DNA of 64,000 bases, from positions 248,001-312,000 of the forward strand of contig NZ_JABFDM010000006.1 of NCBI RefSeq assembly GCF_013178945.1, in the 5' to 3' direction. Below the pieces are notes generated by a model. That model did not search any database and had not been told where the DNA came from. It saw only the letters and a program-made list of their open reading frames with translations. The position numbers and the translations under genes are program-made. Within the stretch, counting starts at the first letter, position 1. Each line of letters begins with the position of its first letter. This document shows, piece by piece, positions 32,960-41,135 of this stretch. Source of the DNA: Bradyrhizobium aeschynomenes. GTDB lineage: Bacteria; Pseudomonadota; Alphaproteobacteria; Rhizobiales; Xanthobacteraceae.

Positions 32960-34111
32960 CTACTCCCGGTGCGACGAACCGTCCTCGTCGGTATCGCGGT
33001 CGTCTTCGTCATCCGCCGCGTCGATATCGCGTTCGGCATCGGTTGCTTCCTCGCCCCGAGCTTCCGTCTCATCCACGGTATCGGCCGAAAGATCGACCAG
33101 TTCGGCAACGGGCGCATCATCCTGCTCGCCGACGAGTTCCTCGGCATCGAGCTCCTCGACGAGAGACTCCTGGATCTCGTTGCTCGTCTCAACGACCTCG
33201 CCCTCCGCGTCTGAAGTCGAGATCTCCAGATCACCGACGGCGAGTTGCGACGTCGCCTCATCGTCCAGAACGGCCATCTCGGCCTCTGCCGCTGCCGCCT
33301 CTGCTGTTTCGGTCAGCGTGTCGATGACAGCGGTCTCGACGAGGCCAGCTTCGGCAACAGCCGTTTCCGCCTCTGACGATTCCGCTTCCGCGCCATCGGC
33401 GTCGCGAGGCTCGGCCTCGACCGCCGGCGCGAGCGCCAGATCGAGATCGCCCGGGTCCAGCGGCTCCTCGTCCTCGCGGAGCGTCGGATCATCGGACGGC
33501 GTCGGAACGGTAAAGCCGGTGGGCAGGCGCGAATCCAACAGGCCCGTGCCCTTCAACTCTTCCAGGCCCGGCAGATCGCCGAGCGTCTCCAGGCTGAACT
33601 GCGCCAGGAACGCGTCGGTGGTGCCGAACGTCAGAGGCCGGCCCGGGGTCTTGCGGCGGCCACGCGGCTTGATCCAGCCGGTCTCCAGCAGAACGTCCAG
33701 CGTCCCCTTGGAGGTGACAACGCCGCGGATCTCTTCGATCTCGGCCCGCGTCACCGGCTGATGATAGGCGACGATGGCCAGCACCTCGATCGCGGCACGC
33801 GACAATTTGCGCGTTTCGGTGCTCTCGCGCGTCATCAGCCAAGCGAGATCGCCAGCGGTGCGGAAGGTCCATTTGTTGGCGACGCGCACGAGGTTGACGC
33901 CGCGGGTGGCGTATTCCGCCTGCAGCTGCGCCAGCGCGGCCTTGATGTCGACACCTTCGGGCATGCGCTTGGCGAGCGTGGCCTGCTCGAGCGGCTCGGC
34001 CGCGGCGAACAGCAGTGCCTCGAGGATGCGCAACTCTTCGGGGCGCACCTCAGGCTCGCTCGTCGCGATCTCGTCGGGCTCTTCCATGCGCAGTTCCGCC
34101 AAGCTTGCCAT
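32960..34111 (-). CDS. scpB: ScpB, segregation and condensation protein, with long acidic tail
   Basis: A 383-residue subunit of the SMC-ScpAB condensin. The winged-helix core is in residues about 25-195: LRILEALLFAAAEPLEQATLAKRMPEG and ETRKLSRAAIEVLAIVAYHQPVTRAEIEEIRGVV, then LLETGWIKPRGRRKTPGRPLTFGTT. After about residue 205 there is a 180-residue tail very rich in Glu and Asp, without Cys or aromatic residues, likely disordered. Typical ScpB proteins are about 180-240 residues long. The start at 34111 has AAGGAG at 9 bases. It follows scpA by 19 bases. Confidence 0.9.
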   Translation of the reverse strand: MASLAELRMEEPDEIATSEPEVRPEELRILEALLFAAAEPLEQATLAKRMPEGVDIKAALAQLQAEYATRGVNLVRVANKWTFRTAGDLAWLMTRESTETRKLSRAAIEVLAIVAYHQPVTRAEIEEIRGVVTSKGTLDVLLETGWIKPRGRRKTPGRPLTFGTTDAFLAQFSLETLGDLPGLEELKGTGLLDSRLPTGFTVPTPSDDPTLREDEEPLDPGDLDLALAPAVEAEPRDADGAEAESSEAETAVAEAGLVETAVIDTLTETAEAAAAEAEMAVLDDEATSQLAVGDLEISTSDAEGEVVETSNEIQESLVEELDAEELVGEQDDAPVAELVDLSADTVDETEARGEEATDAERDIDAADDEDDRDTDEDGSSHRE

Positions 34112-34130
34112 GGCAGGGTCTCCTTCTTCG

Positions 34131-34970
34131 TTACTCAACCGTCAAGTCCGGCGCAGCCATGGCGCCGGGCTGGTTCGGTGGACGCTTACGAAAATACAGC
34201 GGCGCGAACGCCTGCTTCTGGTTCAGCTCGAGCTTGCCTTCGCGGACCAGCTCGAGGACGGCCGCAAAGCTCGATGCGAAGACGGTGGCCTTCTGTGCAG
34301 GCTCGACGACATAGTCCAGCAGGTAGTCGTCGAGACATCCCCAATCGTCCGAGACCTCGGTCATGCCGACCAGACGCTCGAGCGAAGCACGCGCCTCCGC
34401 CAGCGACCACACGGTTCGCTTGGCCATATGCACCGAAGTGACGACGCGCGACTGCCGTTGAATGGCGTAGGCCGACAGCAGGTCGAACAGGGTCGCGGTG
34501 AACTTGGGGTGGCGGACCTCGGCGATCTGTTCGGGATTGCCGCGCGGGAACACGTCGCGCTGGAACTGCGGCCGGTTCATCAAACGATTCGCAGCTTCGC
34601 GGATCGCCTCCAGCCGCCGCAGCCGATTGGCCAGCGCCGTCGCCATCTCCTCGGCGCTCGGCCCTTCCTGCGCCGGCGGCTCCGGCAATAGCAGGCGCGA
34701 CTTCAGAAACGCGAGCCAGGCCGCCATCACGAGATAGTCGGCGGCGAGCTCGAGCCGAATCTTCCGCGCGGCCTCGATGAACTGGAGATACTGATCGGCC
34801 AGCGCCAGGATCGAGATCTTAGCGAGGTCCACCTTCTGCTGGCGCGCCAGCGCGAGCAGAAGGTCGAGCGGGCCTTCATAGCCTTCGACGTCGACGACCA
34901 ACGCCGGTTCGGCCTCGGCCAGCTCCGTTGTGGGCCGGCCGGTTTCAAACGACAGAATTTCCGCGGTCAT
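34131..34970 (-). CDS. scpA: ScpA, segregation and condensation protein (kleisin)
   Basis: A 279-residue kleisin that bridges the heads of SMC. The N-terminal phrase YEGPLDLLLALARQQKVDLAKISILALADQYL and the YLVMAAWLAFLKSRLLLPEP helix are diagnostic. A C-terminal winged-helix stretch is at VREGKLELNQKQAFAPLYFRK. The start overlaps the nagZ stop by 4 bases (ATGA), which supports a nagZ-scpA-scpB operon. Confidence 0.95.
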   Translation of the reverse strand: MTAEILSFETGRPTTELAEAEPALVVDVEGYEGPLDLLLALARQQKVDLAKISILALADQYLQFIEAARKIRLELAADYLVMAAWLAFLKSRLLLPEPPAQEGPSAEEMATALANRLRRLEAIREAANRLMNRPQFQRDVFPRGNPEQIAEVRHPKFTATLFDLLSAYAIQRQSRVVTSVHMAKRTVWSLAEARASLERLVGMTEVSDDWGCLDDYLLDYVVEPAQKATVFASSFAAVLELVREGKLELNQKQAFAPLYFRKRPPNQPGAMAAPDLTVE

Positions 34971-35995
34971 GCGCTCGCTGGTCCCAGCCGGTTGATCAGG
35001 GCGTCGAGCTCGGCGCGCGCCGCGCCGCGATCGAAGCTTGCGGGTGCCTTGCGCGCCGCGAGCGCGCGATCGGCCCGTGCCAAAGCCTGTCCCGCAAGCT
35101 CCGGCGTTTCGGCGGCGACGGCCTGCATCTCGTCCAGTCTGCCGTTGCAATGCAGAACCATGTCGCAGCCCGCCGCGACGATCGCGCGCGTGCGCTCGGC
35201 GATCGATCCCGCCAGTGCGTTCATGGAAACGTCATCACTCATCAACAAACCCTGGAACCCGATCCGCTCGCGAATCACCCGCTGAATCATTGTCGCAGAA
35301 GTCGTGGCCGGATGGGCGGCGTCGATTGCGCTAAACACAACATGTGCAGTCATCGCCATCGGCAGGTCGGATAGCGGTCGGAAGGCGGCGAAATCGGTTG
35401 CGTCGAGCTCCGCTTCCGGGGTGTCGACCGTCGGCAGCCGGAAATGGGTGTCGGCGGTGGCGCGGCCGTGCCCGGGGATGTGCTTGAGCACCGGCAGCAC
35501 GCCGCCCTGCTCCAGCCCCTCCGTCACCGCCCGGGCGATCGCCGCCACCTTGGCCGGTGTCGTGCCATAGGCGCGATCGCCAATGACGGCATCGGCGCCG
35601 GCGACCGGCACGTCGGCCAGTGGCAAGCAGTCCACGGTAATCCCCAACTGATTCAGATCGTCGGCGATCAGGCGGGCGCTGAGCCAGGCGGCGCGAAGGC
35701 TCGCGGCCGAATCAAGGTCGTAGAGCCGATCGAACACCACGCCGGCGGGATAGGCCGGCCAGTGTGGCGGGCCAAGCCGCTGCACCCGGCCGCCTTCCTG
35801 GTCGATCAGCACGGGGGCGTCGGTGCGATCCGCGCAATTCCTTAATTCCTCAACGAGCGCAGTCACTTGAGCGGGTGACTGGACGTTGCGTTTGAACAGG
35901 ATGAAGCCCCAAGGCTTCGCATCGCGGATGAACGCGCGCTCGGCGTCGGTGAGGTCCAGCCCGGCGACGCCGGTAATGAAAGCCCGCATGGTCAT
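34967..35995 (-). CDS. nagZ: NagZ, beta-N-acetylhexosaminidase (GH3)
   Basis: A 342-residue glycoside hydrolase family 3 enzyme that removes GlcNAc from anhydromuropeptides in wall recycling. Motifs: PVLIDQEGGRVQRLG, VLKHIPGHGRATADTHFRLPTVD (catalytic His and Asp loop), LLMSDDVSMNAL (nucleophile Asp). An ATG two codons further in is an alternative start. AnmK, which acts on the same recycled sugar, is at 52 kb. Confidence 0.94.
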   Translation of the reverse strand: MTMRAFITGVAGLDLTDAERAFIRDAKPWGFILFKRNVQSPAQVTALVEELRNCADRTDAPVLIDQEGGRVQRLGPPHWPAYPAGVVFDRLYDLDSAASLRAAWLSARLIADDLNQLGITVDCLPLADVPVAGADAVIGDRAYGTTPAKVAAIARAVTEGLEQGGVLPVLKHIPGHGRATADTHFRLPTVDTPEAELDATDFAAFRPLSDLPMAMTAHVVFSAIDAAHPATTSATMIQRVIRERIGFQGLLMSDDVSMNALAGSIAERTRAIVAAGCDMVLHCNGRLDEMQAVAAETPELAGQALARADRALAARKAPASFDRGAARAELDALINRLGPASA

Positions 35996-36037
35996 GCGGG
36001 CCGCATAGACCCCGCCTTCCGGGCGGTCAAGCGAGCC

Positions 36038-37600
36038 TTAATTGTTGCTAAACGGGAAACACTGACCGCCGGCAGTTTTCAACGTTCCGCACATCTTGTT
36101 GGCCTCTTCCTTCGTCGCGAAGGGGCCGACGGCGGCGCGGTACTTGACGCCGCCCTTCTCGCCCAGGTCCATGCGCTTGATGATCGGCTCATATTTGCCG
36201 AGCACGGCGCCGTATTTGTCCTGCACGGCCTTGTAGGATGTCATCGCCTCGGCCTCGCTGGCCTGCGACGAGATCGAAACGAGATAACCACCGGTTCGCT
36301 CCGGCTGGGTCTGTTCGGTGACCGGCACGGCCGCCGCGATGCGCGCGGGCGCCGGCGTGGCCGGTTGCGGCGTCAGCGGCATCGGGCTCTCGGCCGCCGA
36401 CGCATTGGCATTGGCCGGTGACTTGCGGCCCTTCGGCGTCGCCGGGGGCTTTGTCGCAGGCGCCGCCGGCATCGCCGCGCCGCCGGGATCTGCCGCCGCC
36501 TGGTTGCCGCCGGTCACGGACAGCGTCTTGATCGGACGCGGATCAGAGTTGGGCAGGATGCCGTTGGCGTTGGCCATTTGCGACATCGGAGCCGCTCCGG
36601 CGCTCGGCGGCGGGGCTCCGTTCTGGCTCATCTGCGGGAAAACGACACGGGGGTTGCCGCCGCCGCGCGTATTCAGATCCATCGGCGTCTCCTCGCGGGA
36701 CACAAGCTTCTCGCCGCCGTCATTGCCCAGCAGCCGATCCGGCACCTTCGGCGTCAGGTCCTGCTGCGCCATGATCTTGGTCGGGCTGTTGTCGGCGCGA
36801 ATGATCGGCGGCTCGCCGGTGCGGCCGGACGAGATGTAGGTCTTGTAGCCATAGGCGCCGCCGGTTCCGACCACCGCGAGGGTCAGCACCGCGAGCACCG
36901 TGCTCATACCGCTGCGGCGGCGGGGCCGTTCCTCTTCCTCGCCCTCGTCATAGCCGTCCTGATAGCCGTACTGGCCGTCCTGGAAGTCGTTGTCGCCCTG
37001 AAACCCCTGTTGACCGGATCCCATCTGGCCAAACAGCGCGTCGTCGTAGCGCGATGAGTCCTGCTCGTTGTCGTCAAAGCCGTTGCCGCGGTCGTAGTCG
37101 CGGTCATTCTCAGCAAAGCCGTGGCGCGACTCGCCGACGCTGTAATCCAGCTTGGACAGCTGGTCGGCGAACTCGGCGTTGGGATAACCCTGCGGCTGCC
37201 GGGGAGCGGCGGCTGCGGGCGCGAAATCCGGCTCGGGGAAGCCCGGCTGGCCGCGTGGATCCTGATAGCCGGCGGGAAATGCCGGCGGCGCTGGCGCCGG
37301 CTGCTGCGGCTCGCGCCCCATGTCGGCGAACGGATTGGCCGCGGCGGGCTGGGCGCGCTGCATCCAGGCCGGAGCGCCGGCCGGAGGCATGCCGGCGGCC
37401 GGCTGCTCGGGAGCAGGTGCGGCAGGCCGGGCCATCGGACGCGGCTGGGACTGAGGTGTGGCCCGACCGGAAGCTGCGAAAGGATCGTTTTGCCCGATCA
37501 GACGGGCGAGCTCGGCGAGCGGATCAGCATCAGCCGACTGGTTTCCACCGCGGCCAAAACCATCAGCGGGAAAGGGTCTGTCCTGGTAACGATCAGCCAT
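36038..37600 (-). CDS. SPOR domain-containing single-span membrane protein
   Basis: A 520-residue protein with a long, disordered, cytoplasmic N-terminal region rich in Pro, Gln, Gly and Asp (1-228), a basic stretch (RPRRRSG), one membrane segment (about 233-253), a Pro/Ala-rich periplasmic linker, and a C-terminal SPOR domain (about 437-520) with YLVSISSQASEAEAMTSYKAVQDKYGAVL and FATKEEANKMCGTLKTAGGQC. SPOR domains bind denuded glycan at division sites, so a role in septal wall biology is likely. It lies between nagZ and argS on the same strand. Confidence 0.88.
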   Translation of the reverse strand: MADRYQDRPFPADGFGRGGNQSADADPLAELARLIGQNDPFAASGRATPQSQPRPMARPAAPAPEQPAAGMPPAGAPAWMQRAQPAAANPFADMGREPQQPAPAPPAFPAGYQDPRGQPGFPEPDFAPAAAAPRQPQGYPNAEFADQLSKLDYSVGESRHGFAENDRDYDRGNGFDDNEQDSSRYDDALFGQMGSGQQGFQGDNDFQDGQYGYQDGYDEGEEEERPRRRSGMSTVLAVLTLAVVGTGGAYGYKTYISSGRTGEPPIIRADNSPTKIMAQQDLTPKVPDRLLGNDGGEKLVSREETPMDLNTRGGGNPRVVFPQMSQNGAPPPSAGAAPMSQMANANGILPNSDPRPIKTLSVTGGNQAAADPGGAAMPAAPATKPPATPKGRKSPANANASAAESPMPLTPQPATPAPARIAAAVPVTEQTQPERTGGYLVSISSQASEAEAMTSYKAVQDKYGAVLGKYEPIIKRMDLGEKGGVKYRAAVGPFATKEEANKMCGTLKTAGGQCFPFSNN

Positions 37601-37695
37601 CGTTTTGAAGCGTCCCTGCGGGTGAGCCGCATATGCGTCCTAAGGCGGACCCTGCCAGATTGAGGCCCCCAACTGAAGTCGCGTGTTTCCCCCAA

Positions 37696-39492
37696 TCAGC
37701 GCATTGCATCAGGAGCATTAACGCCCAAGATGGCAAGTCCCGACGCCAGAACCGAGACGACGCCCTGAACCATGGCCAAACGTGCCTTGGTCAATTCTGC
37801 ATCATCATCGATAATGAAGCGTAAATAGGGCAAATCCCGCCCCCGCGTCCAGAGGGCGTGAAATTCGCTTGCAAGTTCATAGAGGTAGAAGGCGACCCGG
37901 TGCGGCTCATGCGCCAGGGCAGCGGCTTCGACCGTACGTGGGTACAGCGCGAGACGTTTCAAGAGGTCGATCTCGGCCGGATCCGACAGTTTTTCCAGCT
38001 TCGCCTGGCGGAGATAGGCGAGTCGCGCCCCCTCCTCCTCCGGCAGGTCCCGGACGCTCTCCCGGGCATTGCGGAAGATCGAATGCCCCCTCGCGTGGCC
38101 ATACTGGACGTAGAACACGGGATTGTCGCGTGACTGCTCGATGACTTTCGCGAGGTCGAAATCGAGCACGGCGTCGTTCTTGCGGTAGAGCATCATGAAA
38201 CGGACCGCATCGCGCCCCACTTCATCAACAACTTCCCGCAAGGTGACGAAGTCGCCGGAGCGCTTCGACATCTTCACCGGCTCGCCATCGCGCAAAAGCT
38301 TGACCAGATTCACGATCTTCACATCAAGAACCGCTTGTCCGGCACTCACTGCCTTCACGGCTGCTTGCATGCGCTTGATGTAGCCTTTGTGATCCTCACC
38401 AAAGACGTCGATGAGGTCCGCGAAGCCGCGCTCGAACTTGTGCCGGTGATTGGCGATGTCGGAGGCGAAATAGGTGTAGCTGCCGTCCGACTTGATCAGC
38501 GGACGATCGACATCATCTCCATAGGCTGTGGCGCGGAACAGCGTCTGGACTCTGTCTTCGTAATCTTCGACGGGCTTACCTTTGGGCGGCGGGAGACTTC
38601 CCTCGTAGATGTCGCCGCGCTCGCGCAGGAAATCGATGGTCTCGGCGACCTTGTTGGTGCCCTGGGTGATCAGCGAGCGCTCGGAAAAGAACACATCATG
38701 CCGGATGTTGAGCGCGGCGAGATCGTCCTTGATCTCGGCCATCATCATCGCGATCGCCTTGTCGCGCACGACCGGCAGCCACTCGGCTTCAGGCATCGCC
38801 TTCAGCCTGTCGCCGTACTCGGCCTTGAGTGCCTGCCCGACCGGCTTCAGATAGTCGCCGGGATACAGCCCGTCCGGGATGGCGCCGATGTCTTCGCCGA
38901 GCGCCTCGCGATATCTGAGGAACGCGGACCGCGCGAGCACGTCGACCTGCGCGCCGGCATCGTTGATGTAGTACTCGCGGGTGACGTCGCGGCCGGCGAA
39001 CTGCAACAGGCTGCACAGCGCGTCGCCGAATACGGCGCCGCGGCAATGTCCGACATGCATCGGACCGGTCGGATTGGCGGAGACGTATTCGACGTTCGCC
39101 TTCGGTGCGCCCGGCACCGGCGCAACGCGACCGTAGTCGGCGCCTTCGCGCAGGATGGTGCCGAGCGCCTTTGCCCACACCACCGGCTGCAAAGTGAGGT
39201 TGATGAAACCGGGCCCCGCGACATCGACCTTGGCGACGAGTTCGTCGGCACGCAGCCGTTCGGCGATCTGTTCGGCCAGATCGCGCGGCTTGGCCTTCGC
39301 CTCCTTGGCGAGCACCATCGCGGCGTTGGTGGCCATGTCGCCGTGGCTCGGATCGCGCGGCGGCTCGACGACCACGCGCGAGACATCGATGCCCGCGGGC
39401 CAGCCGCCCTGCTCGGCGAGCGCGGCGCAGATCGCGTGCACGCGGGCCAGCATGTCGGCAAAAAGATAGGGGGTGGACGCTTGTTCAACCAT
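37696..39492 (-). CDS. argS: Arginyl-tRNA synthetase
   Basis: A 598-residue class I synthetase. The HIGH motif is in NPTGPMHVGHCRGAVFGDAL; the KMSKS-like motif is VKMSKRSGDFVTLREV; the C-terminal anticodon-binding domain is typical (HEPHRVAFYLYELASEFHALWTRG). Length is normal. dgt lies 8 bases upstream on the same strand. Confidence 0.96.
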   Translation of the reverse strand: MVEQASTPYLFADMLARVHAICAALAEQGGWPAGIDVSRVVVEPPRDPSHGDMATNAAMVLAKEAKAKPRDLAEQIAERLRADELVAKVDVAGPGFINLTLQPVVWAKALGTILREGADYGRVAPVPGAPKANVEYVSANPTGPMHVGHCRGAVFGDALCSLLQFAGRDVTREYYINDAGAQVDVLARSAFLRYREALGEDIGAIPDGLYPGDYLKPVGQALKAEYGDRLKAMPEAEWLPVVRDKAIAMMMAEIKDDLAALNIRHDVFFSERSLITQGTNKVAETIDFLRERGDIYEGSLPPPKGKPVEDYEDRVQTLFRATAYGDDVDRPLIKSDGSYTYFASDIANHRHKFERGFADLIDVFGEDHKGYIKRMQAAVKAVSAGQAVLDVKIVNLVKLLRDGEPVKMSKRSGDFVTLREVVDEVGRDAVRFMMLYRKNDAVLDFDLAKVIEQSRDNPVFYVQYGHARGHSIFRNARESVRDLPEEEGARLAYLRQAKLEKLSDPAEIDLLKRLALYPRTVEAAALAHEPHRVAFYLYELASEFHALWTRGRDLPYLRFIIDDDAELTKARLAMVQGVVSVLASGLAILGVNAPDAMR

Positions 39493-39500
39493 GCCGCCGC

Positions 39501-40667
39501 CTAACGCAAATCCGGAGTCGAGTCAAAAAGCCGGTGGTGCTCGGTTAACGCAAACCGGTCCGTCATTCCGGCGATAAAGTGGCTAATGCGGCGGGCGCGA
39601 TCGCTCTCGCCCGCGCAGCCGTCCAGCCACCCCGCGGGCAGCGTCGCGCCGTCCTCCTGGTAACGGCCGAACAGGTCGGCGACGATGCGCTCGGCGTCGC
39701 GCATCACCCGCATCACCCGCTCGTGCCGATACATCCGCTGCCAGAGAAACGCCTTGATGGTGGCCTCGTGCGCGGCGACATCGGCCGGAAACGCCACCAG
39801 CGGTCCACTCTGGCGCCGCACGTCGAGCGGCGACATCGGCTGCGCCTGCTCGATCCGGCGCTCGGCTTCAGTCGCGACGGCCGCAATCAGGTAGGAGATC
39901 AGCTCGCGGACCAGCTCGGCCCCGCGCCGGATGTCGTCGAGACCAGGATAGTGCCGGTCGATCTCGTCGATCATCGCCGCGAGCAGCGGGACCTCCTTGA
40001 GGTCGTTCACCGTGAACAGGCCCGCACGCAGGCCGTCGTCGATATCGTGCGCATCATAGGCGATGTCGTCGGCGAGCGCTGCGACCTGGGCCTCCAGCGA
40101 GGCGTAGCTCCACAACTCCAGATCGAAGCGGGCGTTGAACTCGGCAATGCCCGCGGGGATCGGCTCCTGCAACGGCCCGTTGTGCTTGACGATGCCTTCG
40201 AGCGATTCCCAGCTCAGATTGAGGCCGTCGAAATCGGGGTAGCGCTGCTCGAACGAGGTGACGATGCGCAGAGTCTGCGCATTGTGGTCGAAGCCGCCAT
40301 GGTCCGCCATGCAGCGGTTGAGCGCCCGCTCCCCGGCATGGCCGAACGGCGGATGTCCCAGATCGTGCGCCAAGGCGAGCGTCTCCGTCAGATCCTCGTC
40401 GAGGCCGAGCTGGCGGGCCAGCGCGCGGGCGATCTGGGCGACTTCCAAGGAATGGGTCAAACGGGTGCGGTAGTGGTCGCCTTCGTGGAAGACGAACACC
40501 TGGGTCTTGTGCTTCAGCCTTCGAAAGGCGGTCGAATGGATCACCCGGTCGCAATCCCGCCGGAACGGGCTGCGGGTGCGCGAGGGCGGCTCGGCGAACA
40601 GCCGGCCCCGGCTGCGATCCGGATCGCAGGAATAAGGGGCGCGGGGGGCAGCCATTCCGACCGACAC
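39501..40667 (-). CDS. dgt: dGTP triphosphohydrolase-like protein (HD domain)
   Basis: A 388-residue HD-domain nucleotidase of the Dgt type 2 family that splits dNTPs into nucleoside and triphosphate. Motifs: FRRLKHKTQVFVFHEGDHYRTRLTHSLEV (first His), LALAHDLGHPPFGHAGE (HD), and ADDIAYDAHDIDDGL (last Asp). The gene is followed 8 bases later by argS and is divergent from erpA. Confidence 0.92.
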   Translation of the reverse strand: MSVGMAAPRAPYSCDPDRSRGRLFAEPPSRTRSPFRRDCDRVIHSTAFRRLKHKTQVFVFHEGDHYRTRLTHSLEVAQIARALARQLGLDEDLTETLALAHDLGHPPFGHAGERALNRCMADHGGFDHNAQTLRIVTSFEQRYPDFDGLNLSWESLEGIVKHNGPLQEPIPAGIAEFNARFDLELWSYASLEAQVAALADDIAYDAHDIDDGLRAGLFTVNDLKEVPLLAAMIDEIDRHYPGLDDIRRGAELVRELISYLIAAVATEAERRIEQAQPMSPLDVRRQSGPLVAFPADVAAHEATIKAFLWQRMYRHERVMRVMRDAERIVADLFGRYQEDGATLPAGWLDGCAGESDRARRISHFIAGMTDRFALTEHHRLFDSTPDLR

Positions 40668-40777
40668 GAGCGATTGTTTCCTTTGCGATTTGATTCCAGG
40701 CCGGAGCCCACTTAACTATGGGGAGTGCCCGGCACCAAATGAATAGGGCATGACGAGCATTCCGGAGACCATTTGCC

Positions 40778-41119
40778 ATGACTGATGCCCTGACCGGCCC
40801 CGTCACCATCAGCGAACGCGCCGCCCGCCGCATCGGCGAGATTCTCGGCAAGGAGACGGCCGGCGCGATGCTGCGCATCTCGGTCGAAGGTGGCGGCTGC
40901 TCCGGCTTCCAGTACAAGTTCGACATCGACCGCGCCAAGGCGGACGACGATCTGGTCATCGCGCGCGACCGCGCTGTGGTGCTGGTCGATCCCGCCTCGG
41001 TACCGTTCCTCGCTGGCTCCGAGGTCGACTTCGTCGACGATCTGATGGGCGCCTCGTTCCGGATCAACAACCCCAACGCCACCGCCTCCTGCGGCTGCGG
41101 GACCAGCTTCTCGGTCTGA
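40778..41119 (+). CDS. erpA: ErpA/IscA-type iron-sulfur cluster insertion protein
   Basis: A 113-residue A-type carrier that delivers Fe-S clusters. The three ligand cysteines are in VEGGGCSGFQYKF and the C-terminal ASCGCGTSFSV. The fold is covered by the whole length. It is divergent from dgt, as usual in rhizobia. Confidence 0.92.
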   Translation: MTDALTGPVTISERAARRIGEILGKETAGAMLRISVEGGGCSGFQYKFDIDRAKADDDLVIARDRAVVLVDPASVPFLAGSEVDFVDDLMGASFRINNPNATASCGCGTSFSV

Positions 41120-41135
41120 CCCCCCTTCTCGCGGC

